From assembly GCA_023450835.1 (NCBI GenBank), contig JAEXGM010000116.1, positions 19,801 through 83,800 of the forward strand: a stretch of DNA of 64,000 nt, written 5' to 3'. This stretch comes from Bacillota bacterium. Its GTDB lineage: Bacteria > Bacillota > Clostridia > Lachnospirales > Lachnospiraceae. Numbering within the stretch: the stretch's first letter is position 1; every line of letters begins with the position of its first letter. A program made the position numbers and the translations under genes. Below are positions 1 to 7,064 of the stretch, piece by piece. The notes beneath the pieces are model-generated. The model was given only the letters and a program-made list of their open reading frames with translations. It did no database searches and was not told the origin of the DNA.

Positions 1-57
1 GCGTATAGGACATATAATTGTCTCATAAACACAAATGTATATGAAAGGAGTGATATT

Positions 58-222
58 ATGAATGGCTTATACAAGCACCTATCAGAAAAAGACATAGACG
101 AAGGAAAAGATTTAATAGAAGCCTTTGAAATGGCAGATGAAGAAGGAAAGAAAGCAATTCTAATCTATGCTGGTTGTTTAAGAGACATGGCCATGTTAAA
201 GAAAGATAAGCAGATAGCCTAG
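58..222 (+). CDS. small hypothetical phage protein (54 aa)
   Basis: A short acidic open frame starting at ATG 58, seven bases behind an AAAGGAG ribosome binding site (44-50). The product is rich in Glu, Lys and Asp and reads as one or two soluble helices without cysteine pairs or membrane segments. It runs in the same direction as the following small genes and is probably part of the early prophage operon. I do not recognise the family. Support is the good start context and clean fit before the next gene. Confidence 0.55.
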   Translation: MNGLYKHLSEKDIDEGKDLIEAFEMADEEGKKAILIYAGCLRDMAMLKKDKQIA

Positions 223-259
223 TTTATATACTGGGCAGCTAAGGAGGAAAGAAATTAAT

Positions 260-493
260 ATGAATTTAAATGGTCATCCTTATTGCAAGGAATGTGGTAG
301 AGGATACTATTGCCCCAAATGTGGTGCACTCTCGTTAGGACCAAAGGAAGAACTAAATTTAGCTAAAAAAAGCTTTAAGGAAAAGAAGAGACAATATAAA
401 AAGAGTAAACCCAGTTTTTTATATGATATAGGAGAATCGATATTAAAAATTGGAGAATACATAAAAAAACTGGGTTTAAGGAATTGGAATTAA
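260..493 (+). CDS. small zinc-ribbon protein (77 aa)
   Basis: The N-terminus has two CxxC knuckles (Cys9/Cys12 and Cys18/Cys21), a compact zinc ribbon, followed by a strongly basic helical stretch (about residues 33-50) and a short C-terminal helix. A GGAGG-type ribosome binding site lies at 241-247. A zinc knuckle with a basic tail suggests nucleic-acid binding, but this is inference. It overlaps the end of the convergent minus-strand zinc-ribbon gene by four bases. Specific function unknown. Confidence 0.6.
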   Translation: MNLNGHPYCKECGRGYYCPKCGALSLGPKEELNLAKKSFKEKKRQYKKSKPSFLYDIGESILKIGEYIKKLGLRNWN

Positions 494-714
494 ATCATAT
501 CCTCGATTTTCTTACCAATTGTGGTTAATTTTCCGCAATGTTTACAAAACCTTGCCTTTTCATCAAGAAGAACCCTATTTTGATGATTAACACATTCTGG
601 ATTTGTACAATAATTTTCCGTACGTGTGGGGATTGGAGCCCCACATTCAGAACAAAATAATGAATCAGAATCCATAGTAGCACCACAAAGAGTGCAGTTA
701 TTGGGAGTATTCAT
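490..714 (-). CDS. double zinc-ribbon protein (74 aa)
   Basis: A minus-strand small protein with CxxC pairs near residues 7/10 and 20/23 and a second group in the C-terminal half (CTNPEC, CKHC), so two treble-clef or ribbon units. A longer frame exists upstream, but ATG 714 has an ideal AAAGGAG site eight bases before it and a good promoter further upstream, so I take 714 as the start. It is transcribed against the neighbouring early genes, which suggests independent, perhaps lysogenic, expression. Function unknown. Confidence 0.65.
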   Translation of the reverse strand: MNTPNNCTLCGATMDSDSLFCSECGAPIPTRTENYCTNPECVNHQNRVLLDEKARFCKHCGKLTTIGKKIEDMI

Positions 715-762
715 AAATAATCTCCTTTCATTTGTACTTGGCTTGGTAGAGCCTGTAAGAAG

Positions 763-791
763 AGTATAGCATAATATCCATATTATAACAA
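763..791 (-). promoter_or_regulatory. sigma-A promoter for the minus-strand zinc-ribbon gene
   Basis: On the minus strand a TTGTTA -35 box (786-791) and a TATACT -10 box (763-768) are separated by 17 bases. They lie about 50 bases upstream of the start at 714, with nothing coding between. This is read by eye from consensus. Confidence 0.55.
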
Positions 792-859
792 ATAAAGGCA
801 GAACCCTAAAATAAAGAGGTCGAATCATCAAAGATATTGAGGGGAGGAGGTAAGTGAAA

Positions 860-1087
860 ATGCTTGTGAAAGAATTAGATATTAGAGGGGCTAAGGTTCA
901 GATTTACGATGATTACATAAGGAGTCCGGAAGAGAGTGCTAAGCTCATGAAAGAGTTCAATGAACTGGCTTCCAAATTCATAACAGCAAAATATAGAAGA
1001 CTAGCGCAAGAAGCGGAACAAGCGAAAGAATCTGCCGCTCTGAAAGCAAATGATGATAAAAGCATCTTTTCTGAGTCATCTTACTAA
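860..1087 (+). CDS. small conserved phage protein, paralogue 1 (75 aa)
   Basis: A small helical protein beginning MLVKELDIRGAKVQIYDD. It is clearly homologous to the product of the gene at 1167: both share VKEL-RGAKV-I-DD-RS-EES and a later AKY-RLAQE segment. GTG 854 is also possible, but GGAGG (846-850) lies only three bases before it and nine before ATG 860. The paralogue shows the same geometry, so ATG 860 is preferred. No known domain is recognised. The pair looks like a tandem duplication within the early operon. Confidence 0.6.
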   Translation: MLVKELDIRGAKVQIYDDYIRSPEESAKLMKEFNELASKFITAKYRRLAQEAEQAKESAALKANDDKSIFSESSY

Positions 1088-1166
1088 TTCACTAAAATTA
1101 ATACAGGAAAGAAGTACAAACGATATAGCATACCATATACCAGACAGACACAGGAGGTAAGTGGAA

Positions 1167-1364
1167 TTGGTAGTAAAAGAATTAAATGTGAGAGGGGCTA
1201 AAGTTCTTATTCATGATGACTTTTTACGAAGTAGGGAAGAAAGTCTTGAGAGTATGAAGAGGTTCGAGGCCATCGCATATAGGGCTTTATCTGCAAAGTA
1301 TAGCAGATTGGCACAGGAACAAGAACTGGAACCTCTTAAAGCACAAGATGATATAGGCCGCTAA
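1167..1364 (+). CDS. small conserved phage protein, paralogue 2 (65 aa)
   Basis: Paralogue of the gene at 860, sharing its N-terminal beta-like stretch and its helix with AKYSRLAQE. The likely start is TTG 1167, nine bases behind AGGAGG (1152-1157). GTG 1161 is in frame but too close to the ribosome binding site. The tail after the conserved helix is shorter than in paralogue 1 and differs from it. The function is not recognised. Conserved spacing of ribosome binding site and start in both copies supports translation of both. Confidence 0.55.
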   Translation: MVVKELNVRGAKVLIHDDFLRSREESLESMKRFEAIAYRALSAKYSRLAQEQELEPLKAQDDIGR

Positions 1365-1417
1365 TGCGGTCAGCACGGAGGGACAAGTATTAATTAGATC
1401 ATATGGAGGATAAGAAA

Positions 1418-1690
1418 ATGAAAAGTACAGGAATTGTTAGAAAGTTGGATTCTTTAGGAAGAATTACGTTACCCATTGAAGCAAGAAGAACTATGGGTAT
1501 GAAAGACAGGGAACCCCTTGAAATGTTCACAGAGGGAGACATGATCTGCTTGAAAGTCTATAATCCCAAGAAAGTTTGCGCATATTGTGGTGAAACAAAA
1601 GGACTTATTGAAGATGACGGAGATTACATATGCCCGAAATGCCTGGATAGATTTGTGCAGCTACAGGGTAAGAAAAGGACGGATGATTGA
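1418..1690 (+). CDS. AbrB/SpoVT-type regulator with C-terminal zinc ribbon (90 aa)
   Basis: Residues 1-45 match the swapped-hairpin AbrB/MazE/SpoVT DNA-binding fold (TGIVRKLDSLGRITLPIEAR, then GMKDREPLEMF). Residues 52-75 hold two CxxC knuckles (CAYC, CPKC), a zinc ribbon often fused to this fold in clostridial phages. ATG 1403 is in frame, but the GGAGG at 1405-1409 overlaps it and sits eight bases before ATG 1418, which I take as start. It is probably a DNA-binding regulator of the early region. Its stop overlaps the next start (TGATG), indicating translational coupling. Confidence 0.8.
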   Translation: MKSTGIVRKLDSLGRITLPIEARRTMGMKDREPLEMFTEGDMICLKVYNPKKVCAYCGETKGLIEDDGDYICPKCLDRFVQLQGKKRTDD

Positions 1691-1920
1691 TGCAGTATAC
1701 GGTAGGACAGAGCTATAAGGCACTTTTGGATGACAATGTGATTCATACCTTTGAAATCATAGATATTGGAACAGGGAGTAATACCGGCATGTATGCGGTT
1801 CAATTTGACGAAGGTTACAGACAGTGGGCCAGTGCTTCCACCATAGAGAAGTATGTTAAGAAAGCTCTAAGGGTTAAAAAAAGGCTCTCGGTACCGCAAA
1901 TACCGAAGAGCCAAAAGTAA
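1690..1920 (+). CDS. hypothetical phage protein, SH3-like (76 aa)
   Basis: ATG 1690 overlaps the stop of the AbrB-like gene. The protein begins MQYTVGQSYKALLDD, then alternates short beta stretches and ends in a basic helix and a Lys/Pro tail. The pattern resembles a small SH3-like barrel, but no family is identified. Its last codons form a stem-loop (1883-1912). Likely co-expressed and coupled with the AbrB-like gene. Confidence 0.5.
   Translation: MQYTVGQSYKALLDDNVIHTFEIIDIGTGSNTGMYAVQFDEGYRQWASASTIEKYVKKALRVKKRLSVPQIPKSQK
1883..1912. terminator. stem-loop at the end of the 1690 gene
   Basis: GGCTCTCGGTA (1883-1893) pairs with TACCGAAGAGCC (1901-1912), with one bulge and a 7-base loop. 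The plus strand lacks a T-tract after it, but seven A's precede it, so it reads as an intrinsic terminator for minus-strand transcription. No minus-strand gene ends here; it may block antisense transcription. Confidence 0.35.
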
Positions 1921-1976
1921 GATTTCTTAAAGTTATTATACCAAAAACATTCTTTTTGTCAACAGTCAGGAGAGTA

Positions 1977-2192
1977 ATGGAAGGTTATTATTCGGATGGC
2001 ATAACGAAATATATAGACCCTTTATGGGTCGCAACATGTTACGATTGCAACCGCAGTCATTGGGCAGTTATGAAATTACATACTTGTCCGGACTGCGGTA
2101 GCATTAATCTGCTATGCACTAATCCTGTTGTTGAACAGCGATTAAGGGAAAGGAAGGCTGTAGATGAACGATTTACAGAATGTATTACATAG
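1977..2192 (+). CDS. small zinc-ribbon protein (71 aa)
   Basis: Contains CYDC and CPDC pairs separated by about 16 residues (a four-cysteine zinc ribbon), followed by a further Cys and a charged C-terminal helix. ATG 1977 has AGGAGA immediately upstream; an in-frame TTG at 1956 lacks a ribosome binding site. It overlaps the next gene by 29 bases. A nucleic-acid or protein adaptor role would fit, but the function is unknown. Confidence 0.55.
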   Translation: MEGYYSDGITKYIDPLWVATCYDCNRSHWAVMKLHTCPDCGSINLLCTNPVVEQRLRERKAVDERFTECIT

Positions 2193-2598
2193 CTGCAACT
2201 CAATTGGTAAAGATATTAAAGCCGTTTTAAAGGCTTCTACTTATATAGAATATGATGATCTAAGTGGGCTTCAGATTGATTATGAAGACCCGGAGCAGAT
2301 GCTCTTATTAGAAGAACTAAGAGGCATTATGGATAAGCTTTCAGATGCTTATACTGGTATTGAATATTTAAACTCAGTTGTGAAACATCATGGTGTATTA
2401 CACAGGAATAGGAGAGGTCGGTATGAGTCTGCTAGCAAGGAATATACCTGTGGTAGTAGTATAGAAGCTTTCGTCTATGACCATGCTGCTGGATGCAGTC
2501 GTTGGGTTAAGACAAGAGTTGAGCATAATGGAATGGATTATTATTTGGTGAGATGGCCAGATGTTCCCATGCAGGAACTTAAGGTCAGGGAGCGATAG
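2164..2598 (+). CDS. hypothetical phage protein (144 aa)
   Basis: Starts at ATG 2164 inside the end of the preceding zinc-ribbon gene. The N-terminal 80 residues are predicted helical and acidic; the C-terminal part is beta-rich with aromatic residues (WVKTRVEHNGMDYYLVRWPD). I do not recognise the family. It is the last small gene before the partition locus; its stop lies about 60 bases upstream of a palindrome and about 90 bases upstream of the 10-bp repeats. Confidence 0.5.
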   Translation: MNDLQNVLHSCNSIGKDIKAVLKASTYIEYDDLSGLQIDYEDPEQMLLLEELRGIMDKLSDAYTGIEYLNSVVKHHGVLHRNRRGRYESASKEYTCGSSIEAFVYDHAAGCSRWVKTRVEHNGMDYYLVRWPDVPMQELKVRER

Positions 2599-2659
2599 CT
2601 GCATCATCCTTTTGGGATTTTACATATCACAAAGTCATATGCCATGACTAACTCTTTAT

Positions 2660-2678
2660 CCAGCGGTTTAACCGCTGG
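2660..2678. repeat. 19-bp palindrome upstream of the tubC repeats
   Basis: CCAGCGGTTTAACCGCTGG is a perfect 7-bp inverted repeat around TTTAA. It lies 10 bases before the first 10-bp repeat. It may be a terminator stem for the upstream operon (no T-tract follows) or an operator at the partition locus. Confidence 0.5.
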
Positions 2679-2688
2679 GTTAAGGGTA

Positions 2689-2778
2689 TCCGAGTTAATC
2701 AGAGATAGTCCGAGTTAATCAGACTTAGTCAGAATAAATCCGAGATAATCCGAGTAAATCAGAATAAATCAGAGTTAG
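2689..2778 (+). repeat. tubC: tubC-like centromere: nine 10-bp direct repeats
   Basis: Nine consecutive 10-base units without gaps: TCCGAGTTAA, TCAGAGATAG, TCCGAGTTAA, TCAGACTTAG, TCAGAATAAA, TCCGAGATAA, TCCGAGTAAA, TCAGAATAAA and TCAGAGTTAG. TC, GA and the A/T-rich second half are invariant or nearly so. The array ends 11 bases before the TubR-like start. In known type III partition loci TubR binds tandem iterons just upstream of tubR and also represses the operon; position and periodicity (about one helical turn) fit that role. The sequence shows the repeats; the centromere function is inferred. Confidence 0.85.
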
Positions 2779-2789
2779 AAGGTGATGCC

Positions 2790-3041
2790 TTGAATAGAGT
2801 ACAGCTATTGATTTTATCCATACTTCACAGCTGTGGTGCAGTTAGCAGGAACACGGCTATGACTGTGAGTGAAGTCATTGCTACAGAGCAATTTGATTAT
2901 CAGGAGAACACATTTTACAAGTACCTTAGAAAATTTACCATAGATGGACTGGTAAGCTCCGGAATTAAAGAGGGCAGGGCACTGACCTTTTATATAACTC
3001 CGGAAGGAATTAAAAGATTGGAAGAGGAGAGGGAGCAATGA
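2790..3041 (+). CDS. tubR: TubR-like winged-helix partition adaptor (83 aa)
   Basis: A small winged-helix protein. Helices at about residues 4-16 and 25-34 and a recognition helix near 38-50 (NTFYKYLRKFTIDGL) are followed by a wing (IKEGRALTFYITPEG). TTG 2790 has AAGGTGA just upstream; the nearby ATG 2785 runs straight into a stop. The stop overlaps the TubZ start (ATGA). Known TubR proteins are wHTH dimers that bind the tubC iterons and present a basic patch to the C-terminal tail of TubZ. The assignment rests on size, fold pattern and context rather than strong sequence identity, because TubR diverges fast. Confidence 0.8.
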   Translation: MNRVQLLILSILHSCGAVSRNTAMTVSEVIATEQFDYQENTFYKYLRKFTIDGLVSSGIKEGRALTFYITPEGIKRLEEEREQ

Positions 3042-4066
3042 AAGAAAAGATAAGCTTTGTTGCCATTGGACAAGCCGGTGGGAACATTGGAAAGCTATTG
3101 GAGGAGAAGGGCTATTCAGTCCTTTACATTAACACCTCCAAGGAAGATCTGCAGACATTAACAGGCGTGAAATATACCTACCACATTCCTCAAGGCGAAG
3201 GCTGTAACAAAGACCGCTTAAAAGCGAAGCAGCTTGTTATTGATGATTTTGATAATATTGCAAAGGAAATTGACCTTAAGCTTAAAACGAAGGTCATTTA
3301 TCTTTTATTTGCATCCGGTGGTGGTACCGGCAGCGGAGCAGGTCCTATGCTTATGGATCTGTTGCTTGATGAGAAGAAAACAGTGGGTGCAGTGACTATA
3401 CTGCCAAGTATCAAGGAAAGTATCAAGTCACAGATTAACTGCTATGAGTGCTTCTCGGAGTTGGCGGCCATTGAGGCAAGTTCCGGTATCTTTGTACTGG
3501 ATAATGACAAAGGGGAGAGATTAAGCATTAATAGTCAGTTCGTGGACTTGTTGGACGAATTCATTCAGATTCCTGAGAAGCATAAAAGCGTTAGCGGGAA
3601 TATTGACAAGGCAGAGCTGGAGGAATCTATGAAAGCCAGAGGAATGTCTTTACTGGCGAAGTCAAAGGATGCAGGTACGGCAGATATACTAAAGGCTCTT
3701 AGTAGCAGTGTGTTTGCACCAATGGAAGCTGATCAGGTGCTTAAGTATATTACCATTTCCATTCACGGAAGCTTAGATATGCCGGAAATAGAGAAGGCGG
3801 TGGGGGTACCATTGGATACTTTTCAGACCTATAACGATTCTAATACCCTGTGTATGCTGTCCGGCCTTTCATACCCTAAGACCAGACTTGATGCTGTCTA
3901 TCAACGTATCGCAGAGAACCGTGAGACCGTGCTCAGAAATATGCAGTCAGCTGCAGAAACTAAGCTGAACGAAGATGTAAACTTTCTCTCTGGCATTACA
4001 AAGCCACAGAAGGAAGAAAAGCCGAAGTCCAAGAGGGACATCATGAATAAATACTTTAAGGGGTGA
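3038..4066 (+). CDS. tubZ: TubZ-like tubulin/FtsZ-family GTPase (342 aa)
   Basis: The N-terminus reads FVAIGQAGGNIG (nucleotide loop), then INTSKEDLQTL and YHIPQGEGC, as in the TubZ of Clostridium botulinum phage c-st. The tubulin signature GGGTGSG is at residues 94-100. The length fits phage TubZ and is shorter than pBtoxis TubZ. The last 20 residues are Lys/Arg-rich (KPKSKRDIMNK), matching the tail that recruits TubR-tubC in characterised systems. TubZ polymerises with GTP and treadmills, pulling the TubRC-bound replicon. It is coupled to tubR and lies immediately before the replication initiator. No tubY-like gene is seen. Confidence 0.93.
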   Translation: MKEKISFVAIGQAGGNIGKLLEEKGYSVLYINTSKEDLQTLTGVKYTYHIPQGEGCNKDRLKAKQLVIDDFDNIAKEIDLKLKTKVIYLLFASGGGTGSGAGPMLMDLLLDEKKTVGAVTILPSIKESIKSQINCYECFSELAAIEASSGIFVLDNDKGERLSINSQFVDLLDEFIQIPEKHKSVSGNIDKAELEESMKARGMSLLAKSKDAGTADILKALSSSVFAPMEADQVLKYITISIHGSLDMPEIEKAVGVPLDTFQTYNDSNTLCMLSGLSYPKTRLDAVYQRIAENRETVLRNMQSAAETKLNEDVNFLSGITKPQKEEKPKSKRDIMNKYFKG

Positions 4067-4070
4067 CTAT

Positions 4071-5033
4071 ATGGCTGATGTTTCATGGATAAAGATAAAG
4101 ATTGATATGTTCGCTGATGAGAAGATTAAACTGATCCAGGCTTTACCGGAGGGAGATTCCATTCTGGTAATCTGGATTCATCTTGTTCTGCTCGCTGGCA
4201 AATGTAATTCCGGTGGAATGGTGTATCTGCAGGAGAATCTGCCTTATACCGAGGACATGCTTGCAACTATCTTCAATAAGTCTCTTAACACGGTAAAGTT
4301 GGCTCTGCTAACCTTTGAAACTTTCAACATGATAGAGCGCAGCACGAAGGGAATTTATCTGGTGAATTTTCAAAAGCACCAGAATATTGATGGGCTGGAG
4401 AGAGTAAAAGAACAGAACCGCATACGGAAAAAGAATCAGAGAGCCAGAGAGAATGCAGCTCTTATACCGGTTGCAGAGGACAGTCACGTGACATGTCACA
4501 CAGAAGTCACGCAATGTCACGCAACAGAAGAAGAGAAAGAAGAAGAGATAGAAAAAGAAAATAATATATATTCTTCTAACGAAGAATATTACCCGACTTC
4601 TGAATCGGATTCTGGCAGAATTGATTATCAAGCCATTGTGGAAGCTTATAACCGTATATGTATTGATTTGCCAGGTGTTAAGGCTGTATCAGAGCAAAGA
4701 AAGCGGAAAATCCGCAGTTTGCTAAATGCGTTGAATAAAGCAAAGCTTCTGCAGGATTTGAATGTAAATCAAAAATTCGAGTACATATTCCGGTTAGCAC
4801 AGGAAAGTGATTTTTTAACCGGCAGACAGAAAGCCAATGGCTGGTGTGGTTTCGACTGGCTGGTGAATTCAACAAATGCCATCAAGGTCATTGAAGGCAA
4901 TTATAGTAATAGCAAGGGAGGCGGGCAGATTGGAGGGTACAAAGCAGACAGTGGACAGAATCACCGAGGAATGGATGCAAGCGAAGCTGCAGAACAGGCA
5001 GCACTTGAAGCCTTTAGAAACCGACAGAAGTGA
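4071..5033 (+). CDS. phage replisome organiser / replication initiator (320 aa)
   Basis: Residues 1-120 match the phage replisome organiser N-terminal domain (SWIKIKIDMFADEKIKLIQA, then a DnaD-like winged helix). A Glu/Lys-rich linker of about 60 residues follows. Residues 185-290 resemble the conserved phage replication C-terminal domain (WCGFDWLVNSTNAIKVIEGNY). Such proteins bind the phage origin, usually inside their own gene, and recruit the helicase loader. The linker-coding DNA holds repeated GTCAC motifs and an AT-rich stretch, described separately. It starts five bases after tubZ, so partition and replication probably share a transcript. Confidence 0.85.
   Translation: MADVSWIKIKIDMFADEKIKLIQALPEGDSILVIWIHLVLLAGKCNSGGMVYLQENLPYTEDMLATIFNKSLNTVKLALLTFETFNMIERSTKGIYLVNFQKHQNIDGLERVKEQNRIRKKNQRARENAALIPVAEDSHVTCHTEVTQCHATEEEKEEEIEKENNIYSSNEEYYPTSESDSGRIDYQAIVEAYNRICIDLPGVKAVSEQRKRKIRSLLNALNKAKLLQDLNVNQKFEYIFRLAQESDFLTGRQKANGWCGFDWLVNSTNAIKVIEGNYSNSKGGGQIGGYKADSGQNHRGMDASEAAEQAALEAFRNRQK
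4483..4600 (+). other. candidate phage replication origin inside the initiator gene
   Basis: GTCAC occurs at 4483, 4495, 4506 and 4516 (steps of 12, 11 and 10 bases), with an inverted copy at 4488. A purine run and an AT-rich segment (about 4520-4600) come next. Iterons plus AT-rich DNA in the linker of the initiator gene is the layout of several phage origins (lambda O, lactococcal phages). The reading frame stays open, so this is inference from pattern and position. Confidence 0.5.
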
Positions 5034-5775
5034 TACCTGCCCTTTATGCCAGGATACCGGGTGGGTGCCCTATACGAAGGAAGGCAGAGAATATTTAGGG
5101 GACTGCCCTAACGGTTGCCGCACGAATCGGATTAAGAATAACAAGCTTGAATTCGCGGATATACCGGCAGAATTCAAAAGTCTGACAGTGGATAGCTTTC
5201 ACACAGATATCTATGGCAGCCGTGAAGCAAGAGAAAAGGCAGCTATGGTAAAAACCATTTGCCGAAATTATGTTACTAAGTTTGAGAGTATAATGGATAC
5301 CGGCAAGGGACTTTATCTGTACAGCAGTGAGAAAGGTAGCGGCAAGACCAGAATGGCGGTCAGTATAGCCAATGATATTATTAACAGCTATATGGTATCA
5401 GCAAAGTTCACTTCGGCCATTTCCATACTGGATGAGATTAAGAGTACTTGGAACGGTAAAGATAGCTCGTTTACCGAGAAGCAGCTCCTGGATGATATCA
5501 AAAGGGTTCCACTTCTGGTTATTGATGATATCGGAGTGGAGAAGACTTCTTCCTGGGTGGATGAGAAGTTCTACAGTATCATTGATGCGAGGCTTATATC
5601 GAAGCGGGTGACGATCTTTACAAGTAATAAAAAGATTGAGGATCTTAGTCTGGATGATAGGGTGAAGAGCCGGATCGGGAAGATGGCTCTGCCATTACAG
5701 TTTCCCAATGAATCTATACGTGGGAGACTTACTCTTAGGGAGAATGAGGAGCTGTTGAATAGGTTGTTAGGGTAG
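4975..5775 (+). CDS. dnaC: DnaC-like AAA+ helicase loader (266 aa)
   Basis: A four-Cys zinc region (CPLCQDTG, CPNGC) is followed by an AAA+ core with Walker A GSGKT and Walker B LLVIDDIG, then an arginine-finger region (VKSRIG), as in DnaC/DnaI loaders. It loads the replicative helicase at the origin recognised by the upstream initiator. The frame is open back to 4876, but ATG 4975 has GAGGA five bases upstream and gives a normal length. It overlaps the initiator gene by 59 bases. Identification is secure; the start is less so. Confidence 0.88.
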   Translation: MQAKLQNRQHLKPLETDRSDTCPLCQDTGWVPYTKEGREYLGDCPNGCRTNRIKNNKLEFADIPAEFKSLTVDSFHTDIYGSREAREKAAMVKTICRNYVTKFESIMDTGKGLYLYSSEKGSGKTRMAVSIANDIINSYMVSAKFTSAISILDEIKSTWNGKDSSFTEKQLLDDIKRVPLLVIDDIGVEKTSSWVDEKFYSIIDARLISKRVTIFTSNKKIEDLSLDDRVKSRIGKMALPLQFPNESIRGRLTLRENEELLNRLLG

Positions 5776-5821
5776 ATTGATATGCTGCGGCATTCAAAAT
5801 AAACGAAAGGAAGAGAAGATT

Positions 5822-6247
5822 ATGAAAGTCCAAACAGAACAAAAGGTTGATCTGGAAGAGCTTGCAGGAGGTTCCTTTTCAGAAAACTTTACTCGTGTAT
5901 TCAACGAAGTGATTCGTAACATGAAGGATGTAAACACAGGATACAAGGAGAAAAGGGGAATCACTGTAAATCTAACATTTGTGCAAAACGAATCAAGGGA
6001 TGATGCACAAATGGAAATTGTAATCAAACCAAAACTGGCACCGGTTAAACCTATTCATACACAGTTCTTTATCGGCAAGGATATAAATACTGGTGCGGTA
6101 GAGTTCGAGGAATACGGTAACCGCAGTACAATCAAGGGACAGATGAGCTTAGACCTTAAAGAAGAACCGGAGATTGCCAAAGAAGATTCTTCTGAGGCAG
6201 AAGGACCTAAGAAGATCAGTGATTTTCGTAAAGTAATAAGCAAATAA
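5822..6247 (+). CDS. conserved phage protein of the replication module (141 aa)
   Basis: The sequence pattern (VDLEELAGGSFSENFTRVFNEV, NTGYKEKRGITVNLTF, KLAPVKPIHTQFFIGKD) matches proteins of Firmicutes phages usually annotated as replication terminator protein; the biochemical role is uncertain. An N-terminal extension to 5777 exists, but ATG 5822 has AAAGGAAGAGAA upstream. The C-terminal 35 residues are acidic and low-complexity. It sits between the helicase loader and the next conserved early gene, as usual in such phages. Confidence 0.7.
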   Translation: MKVQTEQKVDLEELAGGSFSENFTRVFNEVIRNMKDVNTGYKEKRGITVNLTFVQNESRDDAQMEIVIKPKLAPVKPIHTQFFIGKDINTGAVEFEEYGNRSTIKGQMSLDLKEEPEIAKEDSSEAEGPKKISDFRKVISK

Positions 6248-6262
6248 CAGGAGGGAAAATAT

Positions 6263-6991
6263 ATGATTAAACAGGCATTAGAGTACATAGTAGGATTAAG
6301 AGAGGCAAAAGTCCTCACAATTCATGACAGACAGTATTCCGATAAGGAACTTTATAAAATCTATGAGTATGAAACAGCAAAGGCAATTGAAATGTCTACA
6401 CTGACAAGCTTAATGGATTATATTCAGAGTGAAGCTGATCGCATGGCAGAGAATATGCTAATCCATGTAACAGCACCTGATAAAGTGCAGCTGATTAGTG
6501 AATTAAACATTGACCGCAGAAGAGAATTGCTGGTTACAGTTCAAGCTAATCTTCCAAAAATCCGATTCAATGAATTTATTAGTCAGGAAGAATTTATTAT
6601 CATGATGCAGGCTAATTTCGTTGATGCAAGTGACCGTAAGCTGGTTACATCCTTTGCAGGAAATGTTGAGGATAAGACGGTAGCCAATTATGGTGATGAT
6701 GGTGTGACACAGAAGGCTACTGTAAGAACCGGACTTGCTAGTAAAGAAGAATATGAGGTACCTAATCCGGTTATTTTGAATCCTTACCGTACCTTCCAAG
6801 AGATTCAACAGATTTCAAGCGAATTTGTGTTCCGTATGAGAAATAATGAGAGAGTTGGGGTATGCTGCGGATTATTTGAAGCAGATGGTGGTGCTTGGAG
6901 GAATAGGGCTGTAGAGGCTGTGGCGGAGTATTTAAGGAATTGTCTTGCGGATGTTGATGTTAAGGGGACGAAGTTTACGGTAATTGCGTAA
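6263..6991 (+). CDS. conserved early phage protein (242 aa)
   Basis: Begins MIKQALEYIVGLREAKVLTI, followed by a mixed alpha/beta body without a recognisable catalytic motif. Proteins of this type follow the replication-terminator-like protein in many clostridial and streptococcal phages; function unknown to me. AGGAGG (6249-6254) supports ATG 6263. It is the last gene of the early rightward operon, followed by a stem-loop at 7000-7028 and minus-strand genes. Confidence 0.65.
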   Translation: MIKQALEYIVGLREAKVLTIHDRQYSDKELYKIYEYETAKAIEMSTLTSLMDYIQSEADRMAENMLIHVTAPDKVQLISELNIDRRRELLVTVQANLPKIRFNEFISQEEFIIMMQANFVDASDRKLVTSFAGNVEDKTVANYGDDGVTQKATVRTGLASKEEYEVPNPVILNPYRTFQEIQQISSEFVFRMRNNERVGVCCGLFEADGGAWRNRAVEAVAEYLRNCLADVDVKGTKFTVIA

Positions 6992-6999
6992 AGAAAATG

Positions 7000-7028
7000 A
7001 CAGTAGGGCGGGGGAACTGCCCTACTGT
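7000..7028 (+). terminator. stem-loop closing the early operon
   Basis: ACAGTAGGGC (7000-7009) pairs perfectly with GCCCTACTGT (7019-7028) around a 9-base loop. There is no T-tract directly after it, so efficiency as an intrinsic terminator is uncertain. It lies just past the last early gene and before the convergent membrane-protein gene. Confidence 0.5.
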
Positions 7029-7064
7029 GAAATATGTAGTTTATATGGAATTATGGCGTTGATT

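Noticed and set aside
2398..2607. Minus-strand open frame opposite the 144-aa gene and the repeats
   Set aside because: No ribosome binding site; it overlaps a better plus-strand frame and has no protein-like pattern.
2689..2778. CRISPR array
   Set aside because: The repeats are 10 bp and contiguous without spacers; no cas genes. A partition centromere fits better.
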